DNA of 64,000 bases from Mycolicibacterium iranicum (GCF_002101705.1 NZ_LQPC01000028.1:276894-340893); one strand, 5' to 3'; shown: positions 51,841-61,167, counted from the first letter of the stretch. A program made the numbers and translations. Notes: generated from the sequence alone by a model not told the origin.

Positions 51841-51999
51841 ATGCCGTCGCTTTCCGTGCCGTCGACTCGGCGGTCATTCTCGACCACGTTTGCGCGCGCG
51901 ATCGCTGCCCTGCGCGAATGGGGTAGACCGAAGACCCCCACCGCGCAGGAGTACTGGGGAAACCCGAATGCCTCGGTCCGCTGGTGGAAGGCACTCTAA
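51841..51999 (+). CDS. 52-aa small protein, likely SigF-controlled
   Basis: ATG 51841 follows AGGAGG (about 51830) and opens a 52-codon frame. The product is basic at the N-terminus (STRRSFSTTFARAIAALREWG) and ends in a distinctive YWGNPNASVRWWKAL segment rich in Trp. The promoter and ribosome-binding site make it a convincing gene. No family is known to me; membrane-surface association via the amphipathic helix is possible. Confidence 0.65.
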   Translation: MPSLSVPSTRRSFSTTFARAIAALREWGRPKTPTAQEYWGNPNASVRWWKAL

Positions 52000-52032
52000 G
52001 CGATCGCTGACCGCCGTCATAGTCTTTCAAGG

Positions 52033-52749
52033 GTGACGATCGGCTACGACGACGAGCTACGGGACCGGATCCGCGAGCGTCTTGCGGCACACGATCGCCG
52101 AAGTGTGACAGACCCCTCGAAGCGCCACGCCGCCGTCGCCGTGGTGTTGGTCGATTCCCTTGTCGGCGAGGACCGAGTCGACCCGGCGCCGGTCGACGAT
52201 TGGATCGCGGGCCGCCCCATGCCCGAGGATCTCGACGGCCGGATGGTCGATGTCTCCGGGGGAGCCGCGTTCCTGTTGTGCCGGAGGGCATCTCGGCTGT
52301 CGTCGCATTCGGCGCAGTGGGCGCTGCCGGGAGGTCGACTCGACCCGGGGGAAACGGTGGTCGAGGCTGCGTTGCGTGAACTCGACGAGGAAGTGGGAGT
52401 CCGGCTCCCCGAGTCGTCCGTGCTCGGAATGCTGGACGACTACCCGACCCGCTCTGGGTACGTCATCACCCCTGTGGTGATCTGGGGGGCGGGACGCCTG
52501 GAACCACGGCCCTCGCCCGATGAGGTTGTTGCGGTGTACCGGGTTGGCCTGCATCAGCTCCTGCGCGAGGACTCCCCCAGATTCATCGACATTCCCGAAA
52601 GCCCTCGACCGGTGGTTCAGATTCCACTCGGCAACGACCTGATCCATGCACCCACGGGAGCGGTGCTGTTGCAGCTGCGGTGGTTGGGCCTGGAGGGGCG
52701 CAGCGACCCTGTCGACGGCCTTGAGCAGCCAGTTTTCGCCTGGAAGTGA
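52033..52749 (+). CDS. NUDIX hydrolase
   Basis: A 238-aa protein with the complete Nudix box G-x5-E-x7-RELDEEVGV (starting GGRLDPGETVVEAALRELD, about residue 99), preceded by AQWALPG. It hydrolyses a nucleoside diphosphate linked to another group; CoA-pyrophosphatase-like (NudL) activity is one possibility given the LLCRRASRLSSHSAQWALPGGR-like layout. Start GTG 52033. Confidence 0.9.
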   Translation: MTIGYDDELRDRIRERLAAHDRRSVTDPSKRHAAVAVVLVDSLVGEDRVDPAPVDDWIAGRPMPEDLDGRMVDVSGGAAFLLCRRASRLSSHSAQWALPGGRLDPGETVVEAALRELDEEVGVRLPESSVLGMLDDYPTRSGYVITPVVIWGAGRLEPRPSPDEVVAVYRVGLHQLLREDSPRFIDIPESPRPVVQIPLGNDLIHAPTGAVLLQLRWLGLEGRSDPVDGLEQPVFAWK

Positions 52750-52794
52750 CACCGAGAACGGCATTGCCGTTTCCCGCTGCGGCGTGCTGGGTAG

Positions 52795-53247
52795 ATGACA
52801 CTCGTGACTGCGACCCACCACTGCGGACGACACCGGCAAACACGCCGAGGCGGCCAATTCGGGCGCCGCGTCACCACCGCGTCCGTGCTCGGTGCGGCCG
52901 GGACGGCAGGTTGGCTACTGACCATGCAGATCGTCGGACCGGCACCGGCTCAGCCCACCGCGGAACCGCGACCGTCCGTCGCCGAGTCGCCCGCGCGGGA
53001 GCAGATACAGCGGGAGGGACAGGTCATCGCTGTGTCGGGGAATTCGTTCACGACAAGTACCCCAGACGGGCAGACCACGACATTCCGCATCACGCCCGAG
53101 ACGGCCCAGATCGCTTCGCCGTCAGTGAAGCGTCACGTGGTGGTGGTCGGCGTGGTCCACGACGGCGTCGCGGTCGCTACGGCGATCGCGGACCAAACGG
53201 CAGTCGGACCGAACGGGCCGCCGATGGATTACGGGCTGCCGACCTAG
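52795..53247 (+). CDS. membrane-anchored small beta-barrel protein, unknown
   Basis: A 150-aa protein with a Cys/Arg-rich start, one hydrophobic segment (about residues 28-47), a Pro-rich spacer and a C-terminal OB-like strand region (REGQVIAVSGNSFTTSTPDGQ, ITPETAQIA, VVVVGVVHDGVAVATAI). The strand pattern resembles DUF5666-type domains. Exported or membrane-bound. Its stop shares CTAG with the convergent phosphotransferase gene. Confidence 0.7.
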   Translation: MTLVTATHHCGRHRQTRRGGQFGRRVTTASVLGAAGTAGWLLTMQIVGPAPAQPTAEPRPSVAESPAREQIQREGQVIAVSGNSFTTSTPDGQTTTFRITPETAQIASPSVKRHVVVVGVVHDGVAVATAIADQTAVGPNGPPMDYGLPT

Positions 53248-54155
53248 CCGCTGAACACCGGTGTGCCGCGCCACTCCTCCAGCGCTGTGCCCAAACCCTG
53301 AGCTAGCAAAGGCAATTGAGGAATCAGCGTCAGGCAACCCACGAACTGAAGTCGACGCGCGCAGTCCATGACACGCAGCACCTCGGGATCGGTGCCGCGC
53401 AGACCCAATTCTCGCGCTGTTCTCTCATACTGGTCGACCGCGTCTTTTCCCAGCATCGCGAGGTCCCACTCGACGGGGCCGAGGCAGACATCTTCGAAAT
53501 CGGAAAACAACACGCCAGACTTGGCGCGGATCACGTTGTGGGACGGTCCATCTCCCTGGATTGGCTGTACCGAGGCCTTCGGAAACGCCGACGTGAACGT
53601 CGTCGGATCCGCCAGTATCCGGCTCAGTGCCTCGTATTCCACACGCGCACGGTCGATTTCGGCGGGCGTGAGGACCTCCACGTTGTCGAGGTCGGCCAGC
53701 ATATCCGGCAGACCGTCGTTGAACGGTGCCAGGAACGGCAGCTCTCCCGGATAGCGGGCGAGCGCGGCGTGCAAGCGCGCCGCGAACGATACATCCACAC
53801 CCTGGTAAGGCTGGTGGTCGTCGGCGACGTCGGCCAACTCCCAGAACGTCATGGGGAACCCGTCCCGTCGGACGGGAGACCGGGGTACTAGCGGTGACGG
53901 CGCAACCACCGGAACACCCTGTCCGTCAAGCCAAGCGGCCACGTCGAGTTCGCGCTGCTGCCTGGCCGCCTGGCGTTCGGGGAGCAGGCTTGCGGTCAAG
54001 ACCACCGGAATGCGTGCCACCACCGGCTCCGGCCCGAGATGGACGACCACCGAGAAGACGTCATGCAACACGGTGGGGTGCTCGACGTGAAGGCCGAGTT
54101 CGCGTGCCGCGCCAACTGCGGCGGCGACAGCCCGTTGGGTCCGGTCCCCTATCAC
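53244..54155 (-). CDS. aminoglycoside phosphotransferase-fold protein
   Basis: A 303-aa kinase-like protein. Catalytic loop QGDGPSHN (about residue 213) keeps the Asp and Asn but has Gln for the usual His, and FSDFEDVCLGPVEWDLA is the DFG-equivalent metal-binding motif. The ATP-binding half is less clear. Most such proteins in mycobacteria do not act on aminoglycosides; small alcohols or amines are the likely substrates. No resistance claim is justified. Confidence 0.82.
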   Translation of the reverse strand: MIGDRTQRAVAAAVGAARELGLHVEHPTVLHDVFSVVVHLGPEPVVARIPVVLTASLLPERQAARQQRELDVAAWLDGQGVPVVAPSPLVPRSPVRRDGFPMTFWELADVADDHQPYQGVDVSFAARLHAALARYPGELPFLAPFNDGLPDMLADLDNVEVLTPAEIDRARVEYEALSRILADPTTFTSAFPKASVQPIQGDGPSHNVIRAKSGVLFSDFEDVCLGPVEWDLAMLGKDAVDQYERTARELGLRGTDPEVLRVMDCARRLQFVGCLTLIPQLPLLAQGLGTALEEWRGTPVFSG

Positions 54156-55364
54156 TCAGCCACCGTCGTAACGCACGCTCGCGAGATCGGCGTCGAAAGC
54201 CCGGCTCCGGCGGTCCGCTTCGAAGCTTCCGCTGAACAGCCCGGAGTCGGCCTGCGATTTGCCGTTTTGGGCGACGTCATTCTGCGGCTGTCGACTGACG
54301 TCACTCTGGTGCTCGAGGCGCTGACGGGGCATCGCACCGGGATTGGTCCGCTGCAGCCAAGAGACCATGCCCTCCCTGACGTCGCAGCGCAGGTCGAACA
54401 ATTGGCCGGCGTTGGAGGCGCTGACAAGCATCCGGACCCGGACCCGTCCCTCGACGGCATCGGTCACCTGGAGAACACCGACTCGGCCGTCCCACAACGG
54501 GTTTGCGTGCAGTAGCCGATCCAGCTCGGTGCGCATGGCGTCGAATGGCACCGTGAAATCCACGTCCAGTTCGGCCGTGCCGAGCAGCTCGGTGGCGTTG
54601 CGTGTCCAGTTCTGGAACGGCGTGCTGGTGAAGTACGTACACGGCAGCACTAGGCGGCGTTCGTCCCACAGGTGGACCACGACGTAGGTCAGCGTGATCT
54701 CCTCGATGCGTCCCCACTCGTCCTCGAGTACCACGACGTCACCCACTCGGATGGCGTCGGAGAACGCAATCTGGATTCCGGCGAAGACGGATCCGAGGGA
54801 GGTCTGCGCGGCCAGGCCCGCGACCACGGTCAGCACACCGGCCGACGCGAACAGCGTCTTTCCGATGTCGCTGAACGACGGAAACGTCATCAGCGCAGCG
54901 GCAACGCCGAGCATGACGATGATCGCGACCGCGATGCGGCGCAATGTCAGTACCTGGGTCTTGATTTTGCGGCGGTGGCGGTCGGCGTCGGTCAACCCCT
55001 CGTCGCCACCGGCGAAGCGGGAGATCACCTCTCGCTCCGCCACCCGCACCAGGCTGGCGATCATCCACGTGATGGTCGCGATGAGCGCGATGACGAGGGC
55101 ATGGTCCGCCCAACTGCGCCAGCTGGCACTGATGTCCACGGTGCGCCGAACCGCCGCCGACGCGGCGATCACCACCAGGGTGGCGCGCAGGGGTCGGCGG
55201 GTGAGGTCGGCGACGTGATGCAGCAGGGTGCTGCGACGTCCGAGCCGTTGCAGAATCCACGACAGAGCGAGTCCTATCGCGTAGGCAAGGGCGATGGCGC
55301 CGGCGATCCATGCGGCGTCGCCGGCCAAATGCGTTGCGGAATGAAGTCCGATCGCGTCGTCCAT
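54156..55364 (-). CDS. MscS-family mechanosensitive ion channel
   Basis: A 402-aa protein with four to five membrane helices. The pore helix and beta domain are typical: VLTVVAGLAAQTSLGSVFAGIQIAFSD, then IRVGDVVVLEDEWGRIEEITLTYVVVHLWDERRLVLP. The C-terminal 60 residues are polar and low-complexity (Gln/Ser/Asp), longer than in E. coli MscS. It gates ion flow on hypo-osmotic shock. ATG 55364 is used; the open frame beyond it is not hydrophobic. Confidence 0.9.
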   Translation of the reverse strand: MDDAIGLHSATHLAGDAAWIAGAIALAYAIGLALSWILQRLGRRSTLLHHVADLTRRPLRATLVVIAASAAVRRTVDISASWRSWADHALVIALIATITWMIASLVRVAEREVISRFAGGDEGLTDADRHRRKIKTQVLTLRRIAVAIIVMLGVAAALMTFPSFSDIGKTLFASAGVLTVVAGLAAQTSLGSVFAGIQIAFSDAIRVGDVVVLEDEWGRIEEITLTYVVVHLWDERRLVLPCTYFTSTPFQNWTRNATELLGTAELDVDFTVPFDAMRTELDRLLHANPLWDGRVGVLQVTDAVEGRVRVRMLVSASNAGQLFDLRCDVREGMVSWLQRTNPGAMPRQRLEHQSDVSRQPQNDVAQNGKSQADSGLFSGSFEADRRSRAFDADLASVRYDGG

Positions 55365-55496
55365 GACAGAAGAAGACTCCTGGGAGCGGTTGTCAGTGGG
55401 CACGTGGAGCGCGACGGCGTTGTCGACGCGCACTGATGCGTTCCCGCCCCGCCCCGGGGCCGAAACCGGCACAGGTTCGTTTCGGCCAGATGGGAC

Positions 55497-56156
55497 TCAG
55501 CTCACACCCTGGCTGCGCTTGGCCACCAGCGCTTTGATCTTGTCGGGAAGGGCGTCCGCGACCGCAAGCGCAGGCATCAGGTCGGATTCACCCATCATCG
55601 CCCGGAACACGGTGCCGATCGTCACATCGTGGTCCGGCCTGGACAGCACGTCGATGCGGTCGCCTGCCCGGATCGTCCCCGGTTGGATGACGCGGAAGTA
55701 CGCACCGGGGTCACCCGCAGCCGTGAACGTCTTCATCCAGCCACGGATGCCGAGCCACTCCACAAACGTCTGACACGGCGTGCGCGGGCTGGTCACTTCC
55801 AGTACCAGCCCGTCCTCTCCGACCGTCAGACGCTCGCCGATCAGGAGCCCGGTGACGTCGACCCCGGAGGTGGTCAGGTTCTCCCCGAACATGCCGTTGG
55901 TCAGCTCGCGCCCGAGCTCTCCCTCCCACCGGTCCAGGTCTTCCCTGGCATAGGCGTAGACGGCTTGATCGTCGCCGCCGTGGTGCTTGCTGTCGCAGAT
56001 AGAGTCGCCGACGACGCCGCTGCCCAGCCCACCCTTGCGCGGTCCCGGCGCCCGCACCACCAACGGTTCGGCGCTCGGCCGCTTGTCGATCCCCGAGCGG
56101 CGCCGCCGCATATCGATAGGGGACGCCGCCATGTTCACCGTCTGCACCAAGGCCAT
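55497..56156 (-). CDS. MOSC-domain protein (YiiM-like)
   Basis: A 219-aa MOSC protein: SKHHGGDDQAVYAYAREDL, NGMFGENLTTSGVD and TSPRTPCQTF, whose Cys is the conserved MOSC sulfur-carrier/molybdenum-ligand residue. The C-terminal 45 residues form the three-helix YiiM extension. Related YiiM proteins reduce N-hydroxylated compounds with a molybdenum cofactor. The partner electron donor is not visible. Confidence 0.88.
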   Translation of the reverse strand: MALVQTVNMAASPIDMRRRRSGIDKRPSAEPLVVRAPGPRKGGLGSGVVGDSICDSKHHGGDDQAVYAYAREDLDRWEGELGRELTNGMFGENLTTSGVDVTGLLIGERLTVGEDGLVLEVTSPRTPCQTFVEWLGIRGWMKTFTAAGDPGAYFRVIQPGTIRAGDRIDVLSRPDHDVTIGTVFRAMMGESDLMPALAVADALPDKIKALVAKRSQGVS

Positions 56157-56179
56157 ACCAGAAGCTAACCAGGCGGCGA

Positions 56180-56692
56180 TCAGCTGTCGAGGAGCTCCCA
56201 GCTGTCGTCCTCACCGACCGGTGCTGCCGTGACCTGCACCGTGCGTTCGGCGCCCTGCTCGTCGGACGCGGTGCAGTCGAACGTCGTACCGACCTCGACC
56301 GCTTTGAGACCCTCGCCGCAATCCACGGTCACCGGGAAACCAACCTGCTTGCTCACCTCTTCGCCCAGCGTGTCGGCCACGGTCGGGAGCTCGTACAGCG
56401 TGTCCCTGGTCTCGTAGCTCACGTTGTAGTCGTCGTCTTTGACCGTCACACCGACGCGCACCGTCTGCCCGCCGACCTCGGCAGTGCAGTCGAATGTGCT
56501 GCCGGCCTTCGGGCTTGGTGACTGCTCGGGGCACGTCACGCTGGAGACCTTCTGGTCGATCGAGGAGTAGCTCTCGTCGAGCTTTTTGGTGATCTCCTCC
56601 TCGAGCCTGTCGTAGTCGAGTCCGCCGAAGGAGAACGAGCAGGCGGACAGCGCCAGAGCGGCGCCGCAGGAGGTCAGCAGGGTTTTCACCAT
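56180..56692 (-). CDS. lipoprotein with two DUF4333 domains
   Basis: A 170-aa protein with a lipobox LSACS (Cys18) after a hydrophobic signal, then two repeats of the DUF4333 pattern: CPEQSPSPKAGSTFDCTAEVGGQ and DCGEGLKAVEVGTTFDCTASDEQG, each with a Cys pair. It should be lipid-anchored on the outer face of the cytoplasmic membrane. Mycobacterial members have unknown function. Confidence 0.86.
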   Translation of the reverse strand: MVKTLLTSCGAALALSACSFSFGGLDYDRLEEEITKKLDESYSSIDQKVSSVTCPEQSPSPKAGSTFDCTAEVGGQTVRVGVTVKDDDYNVSYETRDTLYELPTVADTLGEEVSKQVGFPVTVDCGEGLKAVEVGTTFDCTASDEQGAERTVQVTAAPVGEDDSWELLDS

Positions 56693-56726
56693 GAATCAAG
56701 ATCGTAAAGACGGCGGCGACGCACGT

Positions 56727-57113
56727 CTATAGATCGGCGAGGTCGTCCGGGACGTCAACCGCATAGCGCCGGAGCACGTCAAGAGGCACCGCCTCCAGCG
56801 TCTTTTCGTGGGTCGACGCCAGCACCACCGGACATGCCTGTCCGTCCTCATGCGCCCGGAGCCAATTCAATGCCGTGACGCACCACCGGTCACCGGGCAC
56901 CAGCCCCGGGAACCGGTACGCAGGCATCGGAGTCGAGAGATCGTTGCCGATTGAGCGCTGGTGGGCGAGGAAGTCCGCGGTCACCACGGCGCAGATCGTG
57001 TGCCTGCCGAGGTCCTCGTCTCCGGTACTGCAACAGCCGTCTCGGTAGAAACCTGTCAAAGGTTCGGTGCCACAGGCGTCCAACGGTCCACCGAGAACGT
57101 TCCGATCTGCCAT
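56727..57113 (-). CDS. DUF2237 family protein
   Basis: A 128-aa protein with the DUF2237 signature: NVLGGPLDACGTEPLTGFYRDGCC, a TGDEDLGRHTICAVVT strand and PGDRWCVTALNWLRAHEDG. Several conserved Cys residues suggest metal binding or redox activity. Function unknown. Its start lies 30 bp from the divergent DUF1697 gene at 57143. Confidence 0.87.
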   Translation of the reverse strand: MADRNVLGGPLDACGTEPLTGFYRDGCCSTGDEDLGRHTICAVVTADFLAHQRSIGNDLSTPMPAYRFPGLVPGDRWCVTALNWLRAHEDGQACPVVLASTHEKTLEAVPLDVLRRYAVDVPDDLADL

Positions 57114-57142
57114 CGGGTCAGTATCCCGTAGCGTCGCCCTCC

Positions 57143-57697
57143 ATGGGATCGACGACCCGGTATGCGGCACTGCTGCGTGGCATCAATGTCGGCGGCCGCA
57201 ACAAGATCTCGATGGCGGACCTCAGGTCGGTGTTCTCCGACGCCGGCTACGGAAACGTCACCACCTACATCCAGTCAGGCAACGTCGCTTTCGAGTTCGA
57301 CGGTGCGCGTAAGTCGTTGGAGTCCGACATCGAGGCGCTGCTGACGGAACGCTTGGAAAGCGCTCCGGTCGTGGTGGTGCGGTCGCACCGCGAATTGCGT
57401 GCCATCGTCGAGAAGGCGCCCGCCGACTTCGTCGCGCGCACCCAGGACCATCATCGGGACGTCGTCTTCCTCAAGACGCCGCTGACCGTCGAGCAGGCGA
57501 TGGGTGTCGTCCAGGTACGCGACGGGGTCGACGAGGCGTGGAAGGGGCGCGGTGTCGTGTACTTCACCCGACTGTCGGCCAAGCGCACCAAGAGCAAGAT
57601 GAACCGCATCGTCGGGACCCCGGAGTATCGGCTGATGACGATCCGGAATTGGGCGACGACGACGAAGATGCTCGCCATCCTCGACGGCATGCGCTGA
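57143..57697 (+). CDS. DUF1697 family protein
   Basis: A 184-aa protein with the highly recognisable start YAALLRGINVGGRNKISMADL and YIQSGNVAF, the DUF1697 hallmarks, and the SKMNRIVGTPEYRLMTIRNWATTTKM end. Two ferredoxin-like halves are likely. Function is unknown. It ends one base before the convergent CobW stop. Confidence 0.92.
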   Translation: MGSTTRYAALLRGINVGGRNKISMADLRSVFSDAGYGNVTTYIQSGNVAFEFDGARKSLESDIEALLTERLESAPVVVVRSHRELRAIVEKAPADFVARTQDHHRDVVFLKTPLTVEQAMGVVQVRDGVDEAWKGRGVVYFTRLSAKRTKSKMNRIVGTPEYRLMTIRNWATTTKMLAILDGMR

Positions 57698-58714
57698 TCA
57701 GATGCTCAGCCGGCGATAGCGTTGCAGGCGCCGCACACCCTGCGCGGGAGCGGCGCCGGAGGTCGCGGCCAGCGCCGTCCGAATCTGGTCACGCACGGCC
57801 TCGGTGTCCAGTTCCATTCCGATCGCGACCAGGTTGTTGGCCGCCGCGCGCGGCGGCGCGACGGCGATGTGCACCGACGGTCCGACGACGTTGACCGTGT
57901 ACATCCGGACACTGGATCGGTAACGGACCGCGATCGTGCCTTTCATGCGGTAGACCCCCGTCGGCGGTTCCTCGAGGAGGTCGACGACGGCGCCGGGGTC
58001 GACACAGCCGTCTGTGAACACGGTCACCGAGTCCGCATGCACGTGGTCGTGATCGTGGGCGTGCGGTTCGGCGTCGAACAGCAACTCGCGGAACGTCAAC
58101 TGTCCGGATTCCTGTGCGGCCGTGGCGATGTCGTACAGCAGCGCGGGGTCGATGCGCCCGCCGGTGGCACCCACCACGTAGGCGTGGGCGTTCAGTTCGC
58201 GGATCCTGGACTCGATGCGTTGCAGCGTGTCGGCGCGGTCGGCGACCTGGTCGAGCTTGTTGACGACGACCAGTGTGGCCGCGCCGTAGCGGGCCGGCGG
58301 GTGCGCGTCCCGGTCGACGGTGTCGAAGTGGGAGGCGGCGTCGATCACGTCGACGATGCCGCCGGGTCTGACTCCGTCGACACCGCTGAACCGGATGATG
58401 CGGGAGACCGCGACGGGGTCGGCCAGTCCGCTCGCCTCGACGATGATGGCGTCGAGGCGCAACTTCGGGTCCGCGAGCCGGGCCAGCGCGAGGTCGAGTC
58501 CGCCCTCGTCCGGCAGACAGCAGATGCAGCCGCCGGCGATCGACGCGGGCTCGTCGACCTGGCCCGTCACCAGTCCGGCGTCGACGTTGAGTTCGCCAAA
58601 GTCGTTGATCACGACGCCGATCCGGGCATTCGGGCTGCGCAGCACGTGATTAAGAAGCGTGGTCTTTCCGGCGCCGAGATAGCCGGTCAACGCGATCACA
58701 GGTATCGGCTGCAC
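57698..58714 (-). CDS. CobW/COG0523 GTPase metallochaperone
   Basis: A 338-aa G3E GTPase: GYLGAGKTTLLNHVL (Walker A, about residue 11), GGCICCLPDEGG (CxCC metal site), EASGLADP, and VVNKLDQV (NKxD). A His-rich stretch HAHDHDHVHAD (about 244-254) lies before the CobW C-terminal domain. It inserts or delivers zinc, cobalt or another metal. Start GTG 58714 gives the common QPIPVIALTG opening; ATG 58747 and 58768 are in-frame alternatives. Confidence 0.9.
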   Translation of the reverse strand: MQPIPVIALTGYLGAGKTTLLNHVLRSPNARIGVVINDFGELNVDAGLVTGQVDEPASIAGGCICCLPDEGGLDLALARLADPKLRLDAIIVEASGLADPVAVSRIIRFSGVDGVRPGGIVDVIDAASHFDTVDRDAHPPARYGAATLVVVNKLDQVADRADTLQRIESRIRELNAHAYVVGATGGRIDPALLYDIATAAQESGQLTFRELLFDAEPHAHDHDHVHADSVTVFTDGCVDPGAVVDLLEEPPTGVYRMKGTIAVRYRSSVRMYTVNVVGPSVHIAVAPPRAAANNLVAIGMELDTEAVRDQIRTALAATSGAAPAQGVRRLQRYRRLSI

Positions 58715-58787
58715 AGCACCGCAGGTTACAGGGACTCGCGGTACCATTTTTGTTTGCGCCACGTTCATCGGCGCCAGGGGGTGATAC

Positions 58788-60422
58788 GTGCACGGAGTGG
58801 GTGACGGCGGTTCCGGCCTCGCCGAGCGCGATGCTGCCGACGAGCTCCCCGTGCTCAAGGCGCTCCTTCACATCTCGGAGGCGGTGTCGCGGGCGAACTA
58901 CTTCGACGAGGTGCTCGAGGTCGTCGCCGAGCAGGCGCGGGCGGCTCTGGGGACAGCGGCCCTCACGATCACCCGATGGGAACGCGACCGTGCCGCCTTG
59001 CGCACCCTGATCAACGTCGGCGACCTGGCGCCGCACCAACAGAGGTGGCCGGTCGACGACTTCTACGAGGTGACGCCTGAATCGAACGTCCACACGCTGC
59101 TCAGCCGCGGAATCGCGTACACCAATGCCCTCGATGACGAGGACTGTCCGGTCGAATCCGTGCTTGCACTTGAGAGCGTAGGTAAGGAAGCCGAGCTCGC
59201 GGTCCCGGTCATGGTCGGCGATTCGATGTGGGGCCTGATCTGGGCGACCGGGGACGACGGCCGCAGATTCGACCACGGTGACAAGCAGCTCATCCAGGCC
59301 ATCGCCGCTCATGCGGCCATGGCGATAGGCCGCTCGGAACTCCTGACGACGGTGTGGCGCTATGCGTTCGAGGACCCGCTGACGGGCATCGCCAATCGGC
59401 GCGCCATCGACCAGTACTTGGCTGAAATAGATTGGGATAACACCGATTCAGTCGTCGCACTGCTGTGTGATCTCGACGGCTTCAAGCGAATCAACGACCG
59501 CGACGGTCATCCCGCCGGTGACCGACTGCTGCGTGACGTCGCACGCGAACTCGAGCACATGTCCGTCGCGATTGGCGGGTCGATCGCCGCACGCCTGGGC
59601 GGGGATGAGTTCTGCGTCGTGTTGCGCGACGCCACCCTGGCGTCGGCCCAGATCTTCGCCATCGACGCGACCAAGGCGATTCGGGAGGCAGCGGTCACCG
59701 AGGTCAGCCTGTCCTGGGGCGCCGCGACAACCGGTCAGGGCATTCGCAGCGGGAGCGACCTTCTCGCCGCAGCGGACGCCGCACTGATGGAGGCCAAGCG
59801 TCAGGGGCCTGCCCGCTACAGCACCGTCGTCGCAACGTCAGCGGTGGCGGGCGGGATCGACCGCCGTGACCGCGACGCGGGCAGGCCGATCGGGATCGAT
59901 CGGTTGGCCGCCGTCGTCGTCGGCATTCTCGATTCGCGCCCCGATCTCACGGTGCCCGAGGCGCTGGAGATTCTCGCCATGCAGGTGCAGCAAGTGTGCG
60001 GCACCGCGGCCTGGGTGATTTCCGGGTGCACGGAGGATCACGATGTGCTGCAGAGGATTCGCGGCGTGGACTGTGTCCGGCAGGAGGAATCCGGCCTGTC
60101 GGTGATGACGGATCTCGGACCGGAGTTCTACACCCTCACCGACTACCCGGCAACGGTGCAGGCCCTGGCGGAGGGAACCTGCTTCGTCGCCGCCATCGGG
60201 CTGGACGACTCCGATCCCGCCGAGACCGCGCTGCTGGCCAAACTGGGCTACCAGGCAGTGCTCGGCATCGGTCTGCCCGCCGGGCAGCAGTGCTTCCTGC
60301 TGGAGTTCTACTCACACGACGGACACCAAATCCTTGCCGAAATAGCCTCCCTGGTCAAGGTTCTCGCGACCTACTGCGTCTCGCGCCTCACCGAAACCCG
60401 GCGGCCCCACCGTCGAGCATGA
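58788..60422 (+). CDS. diguanylate cyclase with GAF domains
   Basis: A 544-aa protein: a GAF domain (about 20-185, with VPVMVGDSMWGLIWA), a GGDEF domain (about 195-345, DPLTGIANRRAID, LLCDLDGFKRIND and ARLGGDEFCVV), and a C-terminal GAF-like region (about 365-535). The intact GGDEF and LCDLDGFKR suggest it makes cyclic di-GMP from GTP. The RxxD inhibitory site expected five residues before GGDEF is missing. GTG start 58788. It overlaps the convergent SDR by 35 bp. Confidence 0.9.
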   Translation: MHGVGDGGSGLAERDAADELPVLKALLHISEAVSRANYFDEVLEVVAEQARAALGTAALTITRWERDRAALRTLINVGDLAPHQQRWPVDDFYEVTPESNVHTLLSRGIAYTNALDDEDCPVESVLALESVGKEAELAVPVMVGDSMWGLIWATGDDGRRFDHGDKQLIQAIAAHAAMAIGRSELLTTVWRYAFEDPLTGIANRRAIDQYLAEIDWDNTDSVVALLCDLDGFKRINDRDGHPAGDRLLRDVARELEHMSVAIGGSIAARLGGDEFCVVLRDATLASAQIFAIDATKAIREAAVTEVSLSWGAATTGQGIRSGSDLLAAADAALMEAKRQGPARYSTVVATSAVAGGIDRRDRDAGRPIGIDRLAAVVVGILDSRPDLTVPEALEILAMQVQQVCGTAAWVISGCTEDHDVLQRIRGVDCVRQEESGLSVMTDLGPEFYTLTDYPATVQALAEGTCFVAAIGLDDSDPAETALLAKLGYQAVLGIGLPAGQQCFLLEFYSHDGHQILAEIASLVKVLATYCVSRLTETRRPHRRA

Positions 60423-61167
60423 TCGTCTGTGCCGTGACGAACGCGGCTTCGTCACTGAGCAGGAACGCCACCGCCGGACCGATGTCGGTGACGACGTCGC
60501 CGAGGCGTCCCATCGGCACCCCGCGTACCGTGCGCTCATAGGTCTTGGGATCCCACTCCCGCCACGTCCTGATGCTCTCGGTTTCGGCGTACGGGCACAC
60601 CACGTTGACTCGGATATTGAGTCGGCCCCATTCCAGCGCAGCGACTTTCGACATTCCACGGATGGCTTCCTTCGCCCCGGCATAGGCGCCGAATCTGGGT
60701 AGGCCGATCGTGCCCGAACCAGATCCCAGGTTGACGATGCTGCCGCCGCCGTTGTCGACGAACACCGGATAGACGGCCTGCATCAACTCGAAGGTGGCAC
60801 GTGGCCCGACGTCGAACACGAGGTCGTAGTCCTCACGGGTGATGTCCTGGAACGGTTTCGGCTCATTGGTCGCGATGGCGTTGTTGACCAGCCCGTGCAC
60901 TGTGCCGAATCTGTCGAGCGTGGTCGCCACGATGTGGCGGGCGCTGTCGGGGTCGCGACGATCTGCCATGAGGGCTTCGACGGCGCGTCCCGATTTGCGC
61001 AAGTCGTCGGTCGTCGCGTGCAGCAGCTCGTCGTCACGGTCCACCAGGAGAACGGAAGCACCGCGTTCGGTCAGCGCCGCGGCGATACCCTTGCCGACTC
61101 CACGTGCGGCACCGGTGACGATCGCTACTCGACCGTCCAGCAGCGTTGCCGGGACTCTGGTGTTCAT
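60388..61167 (-). CDS. classical SDR dehydrogenase
   Basis: A 259-aa FabG-like enzyme: VTGAARGVGKG (18-28), VNNAIATNE in place of NNAG, NLGSGSGTIG with the catalytic Ser, and YAGAKEAIRGMSK (YxxxK). The VNVVCPYAETESIRTW segment after strand 6 resembles mycobacterial SDRs acting on steroids or hydroxyacyl compounds, but a substrate cannot be named. ATG 61167 is preceded by an ordinary spacer. Confidence 0.9.
   Translation of the reverse strand: MNTRVPATLLDGRVAIVTGAARGVGKGIAAALTERGASVLLVDRDDELLHATTDDLRKSGRAVEALMADRRDPDSARHIVATTLDRFGTVHGLVNNAIATNEPKPFQDITREDYDLVFDVGPRATFELMQAVYPVFVDNGGGSIVNLGSGSGTIGLPRFGAYAGAKEAIRGMSKVAALEWGRLNIRVNVVCPYAETESIRTWREWDPKTYERTVRGVPMGRLGDVVTDIGPAVAFLLSDEAAFVTAQTIMLDGGAAGFR

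Noticed and set aside
53244..54155. Aminoglycoside resistance gene
   Set aside because: Only the fold is shared; catalytic loop is QGD rather than HGD and no resistance context exists.
55440..55466. GTTT-N17-GGGAAC in front of the MscS gene
   Set aside because: The -10 has A at position 4 and the region is very GC-rich, so chance is likely.
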